NCBI RefSeq assembly: GCF_008080435.1
Contig: NZ_VRKN01000016.1
Span: 1 to 64,000, forward strand
From: Enterobacter asburiae
GTDB lineage: Bacteria; Pseudomonadota; Gammaproteobacteria; Enterobacterales; Enterobacteriaceae
Direction: 5' to 3'
Length of the DNA stretch: 64,000 bases
In this document: positions 34,176 to 45,532 of the stretch, in pieces
Layout: each line of letters begins with the position of its first letter
How positions within the stretch are numbered: position 1 is the stretch's first letter
The notes under the pieces: model-generated
What the model was told of the DNA's origin: nothing
The model's input: the letters and a program-made list of their open reading frames with translations, nothing else
Database searches by the model: none
Position numbers and translations under genes: made by a program

Positions 34176-34661
34176 ATGAAATACGATACCTCCGAGCTTT
34201 GTGACATCTACCAGGAAGATGTCAACGTCGTTGAACCGCTGTTCTCCAACTTTGGTGGACGGCCGTCGTTTGGCGGTCAAATCGTCACGGTGAAATGTTT
34301 CGAGGATAACGGGTTGCTGTACGATCTGCTCGAACAGAACGGTCGTGGCCGCGTTCTTGTGGTCGACGGCGGCGGTTCCGTACGCCGTGCATTAATTGAT
34401 GCTGAACTGGCCGGGATTGCCGTCCAGAATGAGTGGGAAGGGATTGTGGTGTACGGTTCCGTGCGTCAGGTGGACGATCTTGAAGACCTGGATATCGGGA
34501 TTCAGGCCATCGCGGCCATACCGGTAGGGGCGGCGGGTGACGGCATCGGCGAAAGCGACGTGCGCGTTAATTTCGGCGGCGTGACCTTCTTCTCCGGGGA
34601 CCATCTCTACGCCGATAATACCGGCATTATCCTTTCCGAAGATCCGCTGGATATCGAGTAG
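34176..34661 (+). CDS. rraA: regulator of ribonuclease E activity A
   Basis: Trimeric protein that binds RNase E and degradosome helicases and slows mRNA decay. The 161 residues equal E. coli RraA. The family fold motif [14 protein letters not shown] and the conserved [17 protein letters not shown] are intact. The upstream region carries an A/T-rich promoter after menA. Followed immediately by a terminator. Confidence 0.97.
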   Translation: MKYDTSELCDIYQEDVNVVEPLFSNFGGRPSFGGQIVTVKCFEDNGLLYDLLEQNGRGRVLVVDGGGSVRRALIDAELAGIAVQNEWEGIVVYGSVRQVDDLEDLDIGIQAIAAIPVGAAGDGIGESDVRVNFGGVTFFSGDHLYADNTGIILSEDPLDIE

Positions 34662-34682
34662 TAAAACCGTAAGCGTGAACCA

Positions 34683-34719
34683 TAAAAAAACCGCCAACAG
34701 CAATGTGGCGGTTTTTTTG
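34683..34719 (+). terminator. terminator of rraA
   Basis: AAAAAACCGCCA-CAGCAATG-TGGCGGTTTTTTT about 20 bp after the rraA stop. Confidence 0.92.
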
Positions 34720-34835
34720 TCCCTCGGGATTCGCGGTCCGTTGGGAAGTTTTGCAACCTTTAACCAGGATTTTTATCTTACCCTGGTTCAAACCTCAGGT
34801 AACCCCATCAACCCTTTATAAATTCCTAATTATCT

Positions 34836-34940
34836 ATGAAAACCTTAACTACGCTGCTGTTGCTCATTATGATGCTGCGTCCATTTCCGCCATTTCGCAA
34901 ATGGGCATCGGTCCTGGGAAAGGTGTACTCACAACCGTAA
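34836..34940 (+). CDS. possible 34-residue hydrophobic small protein
   Basis: ATG opens a 34-codon frame encoding a hydrophobic N-terminus (MKTLTTLLLLIMML) followed by a Pro- and Lys/Arg-containing tail (RPFPPFRKWASVLGKVYSQP), which would suit a single-span membrane peptide. There is no convincing Shine-Dalgarno upstream (CCTAATTATCT), and an A/T-rich TATAAAT lies only about 15 bp before the ATG. Not recognised. It could be a chance ORF in a noncoding RNA. Confidence 0.25.
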   Translation: MKTLTTLLLLIMMLRPFPPFRKWASVLGKVYSQP

Positions 34941-35040
34941 AGCAGCCTTTAACCAGGCTTGTGTCCACCGACTTATCACCGGTGGTGAACGGTGGAGCGG
35001 TGTTCGTTGCTTTTGCTATGACAGCGCAGGACAAGTAGCG

Positions 35041-35069
35041 TTAAGGCCGCCTCTGGCGGCCTTTTTTAT
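35041..35069 (+). terminator. orphan rho-independent terminator before zapB
   Basis: AAGGCCGCC-TCT-GGCGGCC followed by six T. It points rightwards into the convergent zapB end and marks the 3' end of the unassigned transcript proposed for 34.72-35.07 kb. Confidence 0.85.
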
Positions 35070-35085
35070 AACTGGCATAAAAAAA

Positions 35086-35116
35086 GCCGGGTGGCGGCTT
35101 CGCCTTACCCGGCCTG
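35086..35116. repeat. REP-like palindrome near the zapB 3' end
   Basis: GCCGGGTGGCGGCTTCGCC.. with TTACCCGGCCT, preceded by an A-run; on the minus strand this gives a hairpin plus T-run that could terminate zapB. Confidence 0.8.
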
Positions 35117-35137
35117 GTCAGTTCATCCCAATGGGAA

Positions 35138-35776
<639 letters not shown>

Positions 35777-36622
35777 ATGAGTCAGACATCAACCTTAAAA
35801 GGCCAGTGCATTGCCGAGTTCCTTGGTACCGGGTTGTTGATATTCTTCGGAGTGGGCTGTGTCGCTGCACTGAAAGTGGCGGGTGCCAGTTTTGGTCAGT
35901 GGGAAATCAGTATCATCTGGGGTCTGGGCGTGGCGATGGCCATCTACCTGACTGCAGGGGTTTCCGGTGCACATCTTAACCCGGCGGTGACAATCGCACT
36001 GTGGCTGTTCGCGTGCTTCGACGGACGCAAAGTTGTTCCTTTCATTCTTTCTCAGTTTGCCGGCGCGTTTTGCGCAGCGGCGTTAGTTTACGGGCTTTAT
36101 TACAATCTTTTCATCGACTTCGAACAGACGCATCATATGGTACGCGGCAGCGTCGAAAGTCTGGATCTGGCAGGCATCTTCTCAACCTACCCTAACCCGC
36201 ATATCAATTTTGTGCAGGCGTTCGCAGTTGAAATGGTGATTACCGCTATTCTGATGGGCGTTATCCTGGCGCTGACCGACGACGGAAACGGCATTCCGCG
36301 CGGCCCGCTGGCCCCCCTGCTGATTGGTTTGCTGATTGCGGTGATTGGCGCATCCATGGGCCCGCTGACCGGATTCGCGATGAACCCGGCACGTGACATC
36401 GGACCAAAAGCCTTCGCCTTTATCGCAGGCTGGGGCGACGTCGCCTTCACCGGTGGCAAAGACATTCCTTACTTCCTGGTACCGCTGTTTGCGCCAGTTG
36501 TCGGGGCTGCGCTGGGTGCGTTTAGCTACCGCAAATTAATTGGTCGCCACTTACCGTGCGACACCTGTGTGGAAGAGGAGAAGGAAACGACTTCTACCGC
36601 ACAACAAAAAGCTTCGCTGTAA
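35777..36622 (+). CDS. glpF: glycerol facilitator (aquaglyceroporin)
   Basis: Inner-membrane channel for glycerol and small polyols. The 281 residues equal E. coli GlpF. Six membrane helices and two half-helices carry the paired NPA motifs: HLNPAVT and MNPARD. The selectivity-filter region GFAMNPAR is intact. The start MSQTSTLKGQ is standard; an upstream ATG adds 13 unrelated residues. First gene of glpFKX. Confidence 0.97.
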   Translation: MSQTSTLKGQCIAEFLGTGLLIFFGVGCVAALKVAGASFGQWEISIIWGLGVAMAIYLTAGVSGAHLNPAVTIALWLFACFDGRKVVPFILSQFAGAFCAAALVYGLYYNLFIDFEQTHHMVRGSVESLDLAGIFSTYPNPHINFVQAFAVEMVITAILMGVILALTDDGNGIPRGPLAPLLIGLLIAVIGASMGPLTGFAMNPARDIGPKAFAFIAGWGDVAFTGGKDIPYFLVPLFAPVVGAALGAFSYRKLIGRHLPCDTCVEEEKETTSTAQQKASL

Positions 36623-38152
<1,530 letters not shown>

Positions 38153-38163
38153 TTGTCCTTAAT

Positions 38164-38198
38164 CCCCTCTCCCCTGGGGAGAGGGTTAGGGTGAGGGG
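38164..38198. repeat. dispersed CCCTCTCCC/GGGTGAGGGG palindromic repeat
   Basis: CCCCTCTCCC-CTGGGGAGAGGG followed by TTAGGGTGAGGGG lies between glpK and glpX. A partial second piece, CCCCTCACCCCTCCCC, lies at about 38214-38229. The intra-operon position may reduce glpX relative to glpFK. Confidence 0.85.
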
Positions 38199-38278
38199 CT
38201 CCGACTGCACCGGTCCCCTCACCCCTCCCCACTCTGTGATAAACTTCGTGCAATTCCTTTTGATTGCACGAGTACCTC

Positions 38279-39289
38279 ATGAAACGTGAACTTGCTATCG
38301 AGTTTTCCCGCGTCACCGAAGCAGCTGCCCTCGCAGGATATAAATGGCTGGGCCGTGGCGACAAAAATACCGCAGACGGTGCCGCCGTCCATGCCATGCG
38401 CATTGTGCTTAACCAGGTCAACATCGACGGCACAATCGTGATCGGCGAAGGCGAAATCGACGAAGCGCCAATGCTCTATATCGGTGAAAAAGTCGGTACC
38501 GGCAAAGGCGATGCAGTGGATATCGCCGTTGACCCAATCGAAGGCACCCGCATGACGGCGATGGGTCAGGCCAATGCCTTAGCGGTGCTGGCCGTGGGCG
38601 ATAAGGGCTGCTTCCTCAACGCGCCGGATATGTACATGGAAAAGCTGATTGTCGGTCCTGGCGCGAAAGGCGCAATCGACCTGAGCCTGCCGCTGGAAGA
38701 GAACCTGCGCAACATCGCCAAAGCCCTGGGCAAGGCCCTTAGCGAACTCACCGTGACTATTCTGGCAAAACCGCGCCACGACGCTACCATCGCGCAGATG
38801 CAAAAGCTCGGCGTGCGCGTGTTTGCTATCCCTGACGGTGACGTTGCCGCCTCGATCCTGACCTGCATGCCGGACAGCGAAGTGGACGTGCTGTACGGCA
38901 TCGGCGGCGCGCCGGAAGGTGTAGTTTCCGCGGCAGTGATCCGCGCGCTGGATGGCGATATGCAGGCCCGTCTGCTGCCCCGCCATGAGGTGAAAGGCGA
39001 CAGCGAAGAGAACCGTCGTATCGGGGAAAACGAGCTGGCACGCTGCGAAGCGATGGGCATCGAGGCCAATAAAGTGCTGGCTCTGGACGAGATGGCGCGT
39101 AGCGATAATGTTATCTTCTCGGCGACCGGCATCACCAAAGGCGATCTGCTGGACGGCATCACCCGCAAGGGTAATATGGCCACCACTGAAACGCTGCTGA
39201 TCCGCGGTAAATCACGCACCATTCGCCGCATTCAGTCTATCCACTATCTCGACCGCAAAGACCCGGACGTGCAGACGCATATTCTGTAA
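38279..39289 (+). CDS. glpX: class II fructose-1,6-bisphosphatase
   Basis: Mn-dependent gluconeogenic phosphatase, alternative to Fbp, in the glycerol operon. The 336 residues equal E. coli GlpX. The lithium-sensitive phosphatase metal motif is seen in IGEGEIDEAPM and DPIEGTRMTAMG. The start MKRELAIEFSRVTE is the family start; an in-frame ATG five codons upstream is not supported. The 126-bp gap from glpK is mostly the palindromic repeat. Confidence 0.96.
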   Translation: MKRELAIEFSRVTEAAALAGYKWLGRGDKNTADGAAVHAMRIVLNQVNIDGTIVIGEGEIDEAPMLYIGEKVGTGKGDAVDIAVDPIEGTRMTAMGQANALAVLAVGDKGCFLNAPDMYMEKLIVGPGAKGAIDLSLPLEENLRNIAKALGKALSELTVTILAKPRHDATIAQMQKLGVRVFAIPDGDVAASILTCMPDSEVDVLYGIGGAPEGVVSAAVIRALDGDMQARLLPRHEVKGDSEENRRIGENELARCEAMGIEANKVLALDEMARSDNVIFSATGITKGDLLDGITRKGNMATTETLLIRGKSRTIRRIQSIHYLDRKDPDVQTHIL

Positions 39290-39385
39290 AACCGTTTGAT
39301 CGATAGAGCTTTCCGGCCCTGACGGGCTGGAAATTGTCACCACAAGTACGGAAGATAGAACAGAGAAACAGCACAGGAGAAGATC

Positions 39386-40132
39386 ATGGCGGACTGGGTA
39401 ACAGGTAAAGTCACAAAGGTACAGTTCTGGACCGATGCGCTATTTAGTCTCACCGTACATGCTCCCGTCCACCCGTTTAAAGCCGGGCAATTTGCGAAGC
39501 TGGGACTGGATGTCGACGGCGAGCGCGTGCAGCGCGCCTACTCTTACGTTAACGCACCTGATAACCCGGATCTCGAGTTCTATCTGGTCACCGTTCCTGA
39601 CGGTAAGCTCAGCCCGCGCCTTGCCGCCCTAAAGCCCGGCGACGACGTGCAAATTGTGAGTGAAGCGGCAGGCTTCTTTGTGCTCGAAGAGATCCCTGAT
39701 TGTGACACGCTCTGGATGCTGGCAACCGGTACGGCCATCGGCCCTTATCTCTCTATTTTGCAGTACGGCAAAGATCTGGAGCGCTTTAAAAACATCGTGC
39801 TGGTGCACGCTGCGCGCTACGCTGCAGACCTGAGCTATTTGCCGCAGATGCAGGCGCTGGAACAGCAGTACGGCGGGAAATTAAAGATTCAGACGGTGGT
39901 CAGCCGCGAAACCATAGCAGGAACGCTTACCGGTCGCGTACCGGCGCTTATTGAGAGTGGCGCTCTGGAAGAGGCAGTAGGTTTGCCGTTGAACGCTGAA
40001 ACCAGCCACGTCATGCTGTGTGGCAACCCGCAGATGGTGCGCGACACGCAGCAGCTTCTGAAGGATACCCGGCAGATGACGAAACATCTTCGCCGCCGAC
40101 CGGGCCATATGACCGCCGAACACTACTGGTGA
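39386..40132 (+). CDS. fpr: ferredoxin/flavodoxin NADP+ reductase
   Basis: FAD enzyme that delivers NADPH electrons to flavodoxin and ferredoxin, supporting radical-SAM enzymes, Fe-S repair and MetH reactivation. The 248 residues equal E. coli Fpr. It has the FAD motif RAYSYVNAPD, the NADP region ATGTAIGPYLSIL, and the C-terminal Trp (HMTAEHYW) typical of the bacterial class. Good Shine-Dalgarno AGGAGA. Member of the SoxRS regulon in E. coli. Confidence 0.97.
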   Translation: MADWVTGKVTKVQFWTDALFSLTVHAPVHPFKAGQFAKLGLDVDGERVQRAYSYVNAPDNPDLEFYLVTVPDGKLSPRLAALKPGDDVQIVSEAAGFFVLEEIPDCDTLWMLATGTAIGPYLSILQYGKDLERFKNIVLVHAARYAADLSYLPQMQALEQQYGGKLKIQTVVSRETIAGTLTGRVPALIESGALEEAVGLPLNAETSHVMLCGNPQMVRDTQQLLKDTRQMTKHLRRRPGHMTAEHYW

Positions 40133-40552
40133 TCAGCGGTATTTCACCTCAACGGTATCTTTACCGTATTTATTCTCGCTCTGGGTGCCGATAAACGCGC
40201 CCAGATCGACAATCATCATCACGAAGATGATCGATGGCAGCAGCCTGCCCACGACCCACGGCAGGATAGACGGCAGCATCGCCCAGTTCCCCGCCACCAG
40301 CATCCACGCCAGAATAATCAGAAATGCCCACGCACCGGAACGGCCGCGATCGTGCAGCCGTTTTACGACAACAGCCGCCGTAGGCCATAGCAGGCAGACC
40401 AGCGCGAAGGCCGCCGTTTGCGTGCTCAGCCAGGCATTGTAAGCAACGAAAAACAGAAGCAGCATGGCGACAATCCACGTCACCATCCAGATCCAGAAAT
40501 CACGGCGTCCAATACGCCCTTTGAACGAAAACAGCCACTGCTGTATGGTCAT
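40133..40552 (-). CDS. yiiR: DUF805 inner-membrane protein YiiR
   Basis: A 139-residue membrane protein with about four hydrophobic helices and the DUF805 hallmark FSFKGRIGRRDFWIW near the N-terminus, followed by VKRLHDRGRSGAWAF. Function is not established in the family. The C-terminus (ENKYGKDTVEVKYR) matches E. coli YiiR but lacks its last tail. ATG 40552 (MTIQQWLFSF) is chosen over an upstream in-frame ATG. It abuts the fpr stop convergently with no gap. Confidence 0.87.
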   Translation of the reverse strand: MTIQQWLFSFKGRIGRRDFWIWMVTWIVAMLLLFFVAYNAWLSTQTAAFALVCLLWPTAAVVVKRLHDRGRSGAWAFLIILAWMLVAGNWAMLPSILPWVVGRLLPSIIFVMMIVDLGAFIGTQSENKYGKDTVEVKYR

Positions 40553-40664
40553 GTAAGGTTCCTTATTATCGTATAGCGCGCATTTTACCCTGGAGTTGTG
40601 ACCTTTTGACAAGCCGACCAGATATCGTTTTAATCATGAGCACTTACGGCCAGGGGCAATGTTG

Positions 40665-41261
40665 ATGAAAAGTTCGGCACGTTCTCTCTTCCTGTGTTTA
40701 GCGCTGCTCAGCGTGGGTTATCCCCTGCACGCCGCCGAAACCACTGCCCCGACCACAGCACCGTATCTGCTGGCGGGCGCACCGTCGTTCGATCAGTCCA
40801 TCAGCCAGTTTCGTGAAACCTTCAATCAGGCCAACCCCACGCTGCCGCTGGATGAGTTTCGCGCCATTGATGGCTCCCGCGATACCCCTGCACTGACCCG
40901 TGCGGCAAGCAAGATTAACGAGAATTTGTATGCCTCTACGGCGCTGGAACGCGGTACGTTAAAAATCAAAAGCATGCAAATCACCTGGCTGCCGATACAA
41001 GGGCCAGAGCAGAAAGCCGCTAAGGCGAAAGCGCTGGAGTACATGAGCGCGGTATTGCAGGCCTTTACCCCTGCGCTGACGAAAAAGCAAAGTCAGCAAA
41101 AGCTGCAAAAACTCCTTACCGCCGGGAAAAACAAGCGTTACTACGCCGATACCGAAGGCGCGATCCGCTATGTTGTGGCGGACAACGGCGAAAAAGGACT
41201 GACCTTCGCAGTTGAACCGATTAAGCTGGCACTATCTGACACTCTCGGCGGGGCGAATTAA
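40665..41261 (+). CDS. yiiQ: periplasmic protein YiiQ (DUF1454)
   Basis: A 198-residue protein with a Sec signal peptide (MKSSARSLFLCLALLSVGYPLHA, cleavage after HAA or nearby) and a soluble domain matching E. coli YiiQ (ASKINENLYASTALERGTLK, LTAGKNKRYYADTEGA). Function unknown. The ATG at 40665 lies 8 nt from AGGGG, better placed than the ATG at 40659, which is 2 nt away. Its gap to tpiA contains an A/T-rich promoter. Confidence 0.9.
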   Translation: MKSSARSLFLCLALLSVGYPLHAAETTAPTTAPYLLAGAPSFDQSISQFRETFNQANPTLPLDEFRAIDGSRDTPALTRAASKINENLYASTALERGTLKIKSMQITWLPIQGPEQKAAKAKALEYMSAVLQAFTPALTKKQSQQKLQKLLTAGKNKRYYADTEGAIRYVVADNGEKGLTFAVEPIKLALSDTLGGAN

Positions 41262-41372
41262 TGACAAAAAGCAAAGCCTTTCGAGGGAAAATCTCTATAC
41301 TGATTCACAGACCATGCTGCCCGACAGGGTGGCCATATTCCTTAATTCGCTTATTTAGCGTGGAGAATTGAA

Positions 41373-42140
41373 ATGCGACATCCTTTAGTGATGGGTAACT
41401 GGAAACTGAACGGCAGCCGCCACATGGTAAACGAACTGGTTGCGAACCTGCGTAAAGAGCTGGCTGGCGTGACCGGCTGCGCGGTTGCTATCGCTCCGCC
41501 GGATATGTATCTGGATCTGGCTAAACACGCCGCTGACGGCAGCCACATCATTCTGGGCGCGCAGAACGTTGACGTTAACCTGTCTGGCGCGTTCACCGGT
41601 GAAACCTCCGCTGAAATGCTGAAAGATATCGGCGCGAAATACATCATCATCGGCCACTCCGAGCGTCGCACCTATCACAAAGAATCCGATGAGTTCATCG
41701 CGAAGAAATTCGCCGTGCTGAAAGAGCAGGGTCTGACCCCGGTTCTGTGCATCGGTGAAACCGAAGCGGAAAACGAAGCGGGTAAAACCGAAGAAGTGTG
41801 CGCACGTCAGATCGACGCAGTGCTGAAAACCCAGGGCGCGGCAGCGTTCGAAGGCGCGGTAATCGCTTACGAGCCAGTCTGGGCGATCGGCACCGGCAAA
41901 TCTGCAACCCCTGCGCAGGCTCAGGCGGTTCACAAATTCATCCGTGACCACATTGCTAAAGCCGACGCGAAAGTCGCTGAGCAAGTGATTATCCAGTACG
42001 GCGGTTCCGTAAACGCCTCCAACGCTGCTGAGCTGTTCACCCAGCCAGACATCGATGGCGCGCTGGTTGGCGGTGCATCCCTGAAAGCTGACGCTTTCGC
42101 GGTGATCGTTAAAGCGGCAGAAGCGGCTAAACAGGCGTAA
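41373..42140 (+). CDS. tpiA: triosephosphate isomerase
   Basis: Glycolytic interconversion of dihydroxyacetone phosphate and glyceraldehyde 3-phosphate. The 255 residues equal E. coli TpiA. Active-site Lys11 (GNWKLNGS), His in IIGHSERR and catalytic Glu in [19 protein letters not shown] with its loop 6 are all present. Strongly codon-biased, as expected for an abundant enzyme. Confidence 0.98.
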   Translation: MRHPLVMGNWKLNGSRHMVNELVANLRKELAGVTGCAVAIAPPDMYLDLAKHAADGSHIILGAQNVDVNLSGAFTGETSAEMLKDIGAKYIIIGHSERRTYHKESDEFIAKKFAVLKEQGLTPVLCIGETEAENEAGKTEEVCARQIDAVLKTQGAAAFEGAVIAYEPVWAIGTGKSATPAQAQAVHKFIRDHIAKADAKVAEQVIIQYGGSVNASNAAELFTQPDIDGALVGGASLKADAFAVIVKAAEAAKQA

Positions 42141-42150
42141 TTGCCTTTGT

Positions 42151-42181
42151 GGCGGGTGGCGCTTGCGCTTGCCCGCCCTAC
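42151..42181. repeat. REP-like palindrome after tpiA
   Basis: GGCGGGTGGCGCTTGCGC with TTGCCCGCCCTAC lies between the convergent tpiA and the SLC13-type transporter gene. Confidence 0.75.
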
Positions 42182-42188
42182 AAAAAAC

Positions 42189-43493
42189 CTACAACTTCCC
42201 TAACACGCTAAACCACAGATAATCCAGCGGCAGCAGCACCAGATAGGTCGCTATCGCCAGCGCCAGACAGAGCACCATCCCCGCCTTTGCAGGCACCTTT
42301 CCTAAACCCATCGCCACGACGATCGGCGACGCCTGATACGGCAGCAGCGGCGTGGAATAACCCAGCACCTGAATCATGATCACTGACAGCAACGGGAAGC
42401 CGGTCGCGTCCGAAAAACTCTGCGCCAGAGTGGTGTACAGCGCCGGAACGCCGTTGGCGGTCATAATGAAGTTGAGCGCTGTGGTAATACCGGTCAGCGC
42501 CAGGAAACTGGTGAATGGTCTGTCTGCATCCAGCGGCATAATGCGGAGCAACGCCTCGCCCACCGCCGTACCAATACCCGTTTGCGTCACGACGATCGCC
42601 AGACCAAGAATACCCGCGACGTAAATACAGGTACGCATATTCACTCCCGCCGAAAACTCTTCCCCGGTAATGAACCCAATGCGCGGCAGCATAACAATGA
42701 CCGACGCCGCCAGCCCCGTCCACGCGGGCCCTACGCCGTGCCAGCTCTCCGTCACCCACATCCCCAGCACCACCGCCAGCAGCCAGGCGAGACGCTTTTC
42801 GTCCCGCCCCATAGGCTCAGACGGCGCCTGTTCCTTCGCCGGTTTCGGGCTGCCGGGAAATAGCCAGCAGATCAGGCCAATCAGGATCAGGCCTTTGAGA
42901 ATACCCAGTACCGGCGTGTGCAGCAGCAGATACGGGACATAGTTCAGATGGATGCCGTACGAGCCTTCCGCCGCACCGCTCATCACCAGATTAGGGACGT
43001 TAGCAGGCAGGATAGTCGCCGAAAGCTGGAAAGTCCCGAACCCCACGGCCAGCGCCAGACCATACCAGGCGCGGGAGCCGTCGGCGATACCGGCGCGTTT
43101 TGCCATCGCCGCGACAATCGGCATCAGCAGCGCAATACGTCCCATATTCGACGGCATCACAAACGCCAGCGCATAGCTCAGCAGCACCACGCTCGCCACC
43201 ATCAACACCCAGGAGTCGGTGAGCTTTGCCGACAGTGCCCGGGCGGCCCTGTCCGCCAGTCCGGTTTTACGGATCGCCACGCCGAGCACAAAACCGCTGA
43301 ATACCAGCCAGAAAGCCGACGAGGCAAAACCGCCGAAGATCGTCTCAGGCGGGGCGATTCTGGCGGTCATCGCCGCCGTGAAGAACAGCAGCGCGGTGAT
43401 AAATTCCGGCAACAGCGACGTCGCCCACAGCACGATGGTGACGCCCACAATCAATGAAGGCAGCAGCAGAGGATGCGTTAACCAGAGCGACAT
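42189..43493 (-). CDS. SLC13-type anion:sodium symporter family protein
   Basis: A 434-residue polytopic membrane protein with about 11-12 hydrophobic segments. Motifs recall the DASS/SLC13 family: paired hairpin-like segments AFVMPSNMGRIALLMPIV and NFIMTANGVPALYTTLAQSF, where family members carry the SNT-type substrate and sodium sites. Divalent anions such as dicarboxylates or sulfate are the usual substrates; which applies here is not visible. In K-12 tpiA is followed directly by cdh, so this gene is a lineage-specific insertion. Single-gene unit on the minus strand; no linked regulator. Confidence 0.75.
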   Translation of the reverse strand: MSLWLTHPLLLPSLIVGVTIVLWATSLLPEFITALLFFTAAMTARIAPPETIFGGFASSAFWLVFSGFVLGVAIRKTGLADRAARALSAKLTDSWVLMVASVVLLSYALAFVMPSNMGRIALLMPIVAAMAKRAGIADGSRAWYGLALAVGFGTFQLSATILPANVPNLVMSGAAEGSYGIHLNYVPYLLLHTPVLGILKGLILIGLICWLFPGSPKPAKEQAPSEPMGRDEKRLAWLLAVVLGMWVTESWHGVGPAWTGLAASVIVMLPRIGFITGEEFSAGVNMRTCIYVAGILGLAIVVTQTGIGTAVGEALLRIMPLDADRPFTSFLALTGITTALNFIMTANGVPALYTTLAQSFSDATGFPLLSVIMIQVLGYSTPLLPYQASPIVVAMGLGKVPAKAGMVLCLALAIATYLVLLPLDYLWFSVLGKL

Positions 43494-43566
43494 ACCTGTC
43501 TCCTGTAGAATTTTTCAGCAAGTCTACGGTGACAGGCAGCCCGAGTAAACGCGATTTATGGTGGGG

Positions 43567-44310
43567 TTATTTCAGGATAGTGCATTGATGATCCTGTAAT
43601 TCCTCTGCTGACGCGCGGTTAAGCATGAGCAGGTTACGCTCTGTCGCCAGCAAAACGAACGAGCCGTCCGACTGCTGCGCCATCGCCAGGGCAAAGCGCC
43701 CCATATGGTCGCGCGCCTCCGGCAGCTCTTCTGCCAGCATCATAAACGGGCTGCGCTGCACCAGTTCATTCTCCGTCACCCGGCGAGCAAGATACTCATG
43801 TCCTTCCAGCCCCCCAGGAAGAGGCAGCCACTGGGTGCTGATTTCTCCCTGTGCCGCGTTGAGCTTCTCACGCACGTCCGGGCGCAGACAGGAGATATGA
43901 ATATGAAAATGGTTCTGCGTGCGCCCTGTCGGCGAGTTAATCGTCAGCGAAATGGCGCTGTCAGGCACCTCGGATCCACGCTTCAGGGTCATAAAGCTGC
44001 GCGACTGCCACGCCAGCCAGAAAAAGTTCGGCGTATGCGCTTCGGTCAACAACGGGCTCTCGGTACCGTTGATGCGATATGTCGGCATCAGCAGGTATTG
44101 CAGCGGCCCGTTGCGATCTTTAAACACCACATAGCCTGCATCCGTTTTCACCTGCGCACACGGCGCCGGGTGACGGTTCTGGATCTGATTCGGCACACAC
44201 TGGTCGAGAACGATATGTCGCAACGCATTCGGATTACCCGCCTTCATCCAGTACCAGCCGCCAGCGGCAAGGGCGATGACAATGAGGATCAATAAGATAA
44301 TTTTTTTCAC
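43567..44310 (-). CDS. cdh: CDP-diacylglycerol pyrophosphatase
   Basis: Membrane-anchored phosphodiesterase that hydrolyses CDP-diacylglycerol to CMP and phosphatidate, a phospholipid turnover step. It has one N-terminal membrane anchor (about 2-22) and the HIT-like catalytic motif [17 protein letters not shown]. The GTG at 44310 behind AGGGA gives 247 residues ([11 protein letters not shown]), comparable to E. coli Cdh (251); an upstream in-frame ATG adds 18 residues without similarity. The sequence is clearly homologous but more diverged than its neighbours. Confidence 0.92.
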   Translation of the reverse strand: MKKIILLILIVIALAAGGWYWMKAGNPNALRHIVLDQCVPNQIQNRHPAPCAQVKTDAGYVVFKDRNGPLQYLLMPTYRINGTESPLLTEAHTPNFFWLAWQSRSFMTLKRGSEVPDSAISLTINSPTGRTQNHFHIHISCLRPDVREKLNAAQGEISTQWLPLPGGLEGHEYLARRVTENELVQRSPFMMLAEELPEARDHMGRFALAMAQQSDGSFVLLATERNLLMLNRASAEELQDHQCTILK

Positions 44311-44367
44311 AACGCGTTCCCTGTTTTCAATAGAGGCAAAAGAGTAACGCAAAATGATGACCAAATA

Positions 44368-44399
44368 AAAAACCCGGCGGATTTCTCACGCCGGGTCAC
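44368..44399 (-). terminator. terminator of sbp
   Basis: On the minus strand ACCCGGCG-TGAGAAATC-CGCCGGGT followed by six T, about 20 bp after the sbp stop. Confidence 0.9.
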
Positions 44400-44417
44400 C
44401 GTGTCATTGGCTAATGG

Positions 44418-45407
44418 TTAGCGCTGGCTGATCTGGTCGAAAGTACCGCCGTTAGAGAAGTGCTCTTTCTGCGCTTTCGTCCAGCCGCCGAACTCGTCAT
44501 CAATGGTGAAGAGTTTCAGTTTAGGGAATACGCTTTCGTATTTCTTCGCAACGGCCGGATCGCGTGGACGATAGAAATTTTTCGCCGCAATTTCCTGGCC
44601 TTCTGGCGAATAGAGATACTTCAGGTAGGCTTCCGCCACCGCGTTGGTCTCTTTCTTCTCAACCACTTTATCGACCACAGAGACGGTCGGTTCAGCCAGA
44701 ATCGATTCGCTTGGGGTCACGATCTCGAATTTGTCTTTACCCAGCTCGTGGGTCGCCAGCAGGGCTTCGTTTTCCCATGCGATCAGCACGTCGCCAATCC
44801 CGCGCTCTACAAAGGTGTTGGTGGCGCCACGCGCGCCGGAGTCCAGCACCTCAACGTTTTTATACAGCGCTTTCACGAATTCCTGCGCTTTGGCCTGGTC
44901 GCCATTGTTGTGGTGCAGCGCGTAGCCCCACGCGCCCAGGTAGTTCCAGCGAGCACCGCCAGAGCTTTTCGGGTTCGGGGTAATCACAGAAACGCCCGGT
45001 TTGATCAGGTCGTTCCAGTCTTTAATTTGTTTCGGGTTGCCTTTACGCACCAGGAAGACGATGGTCGAGGTGTATGGCGCGGAGTTATCCGGCAGGCGTT
45101 TGATCCAGTTTTTGTCGATGCGGCCACGCTCGGCGATCGCGTCGACATCGTAGGCCAGCGCCAGGGTCACCACATCGGCTTCAATACCGTTGATAACGGA
45201 GGTCGCCTGCTTGCCAGAACCACCGTGAGACTGGCGAACCACGACATTGTCACCGGTTTCCTGCTTCCAGTGTGCCGCAAACGCTTTGTTGTATTGCTCG
45301 TACAGTTCACGCGTCGGGTCGTATGACACGTTCAGTAACTGGATGTCCTTAGCCAGAACGCTGGTCGATGCCAGCAATAATGTTAAACCCACGCCCCATT
45401 TATTCAT
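44418..45407 (-). CDS. sbp: periplasmic sulfate-binding protein
   Basis: Binds sulfate or thiosulfate for the CysUWA ABC importer. The 329 residues equal E. coli Sbp, with a signal peptide ([19 protein letters not shown], then KD) and the sulfate-loop motifs [15 protein letters not shown] and [13 protein letters not shown]. The permease genes are elsewhere, as in E. coli. Regulation by CysB is expected; no site was scored. Confidence 0.97.
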   Translation of the reverse strand: MNKWGVGLTLLLASTSVLAKDIQLLNVSYDPTRELYEQYNKAFAAHWKQETGDNVVVRQSHGGSGKQATSVINGIEADVVTLALAYDVDAIAERGRIDKNWIKRLPDNSAPYTSTIVFLVRKGNPKQIKDWNDLIKPGVSVITPNPKSSGGARWNYLGAWGYALHHNNGDQAKAQEFVKALYKNVEVLDSGARGATNTFVERGIGDVLIAWENEALLATHELGKDKFEIVTPSESILAEPTVSVVDKVVEKKETNAVAEAYLKYLYSPEGQEIAAKNFYRPRDPAVAKKYESVFPKLKLFTIDDEFGGWTKAQKEHFSNGGTFDQISQR

Positions 45408-45532
45408 CGCCCAGCTCTCTTGTGTAGTGTTTTGATGAATGCAGCGTGCCAGAAAGCGATTCGAGGATTAAAGAATAAAAAAAGATTGGCTATAACGTAG
45501 TGGAATAAAAGAAGTGAATGAGCGGCCTGATG

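Larger units (their letters stand above)
34720..35069 (+). other. rraA-zapB intergenic region, candidate small transcript
   Basis: This 350-bp stretch carries no recognised gene yet is not featureless. It holds a 12-bp direct repeat CCTTTAACCAGG at 34757-34768 and 34946-34957. A facing CCTGGTT (34782-34788) could pair with either copy. It also holds a 34-codon ORF (34836-34940), a compact palindrome TCACCGGTGGTGA near 34975, and a strong rho-independent terminator at 35041-35067. The terminator is not explained by rraA, which has its own. A small RNA or small-protein mRNA read rightwards is inferred. Confidence 0.4.

Noticed and set aside
34703-35038. 111-codon open frame between rraA and zapB
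   Set aside because: It starts inside the rraA terminator, has no Shine-Dalgarno and no recognisable protein features. The small 34-codon ORF and RNA features are a better, though unproven, reading.
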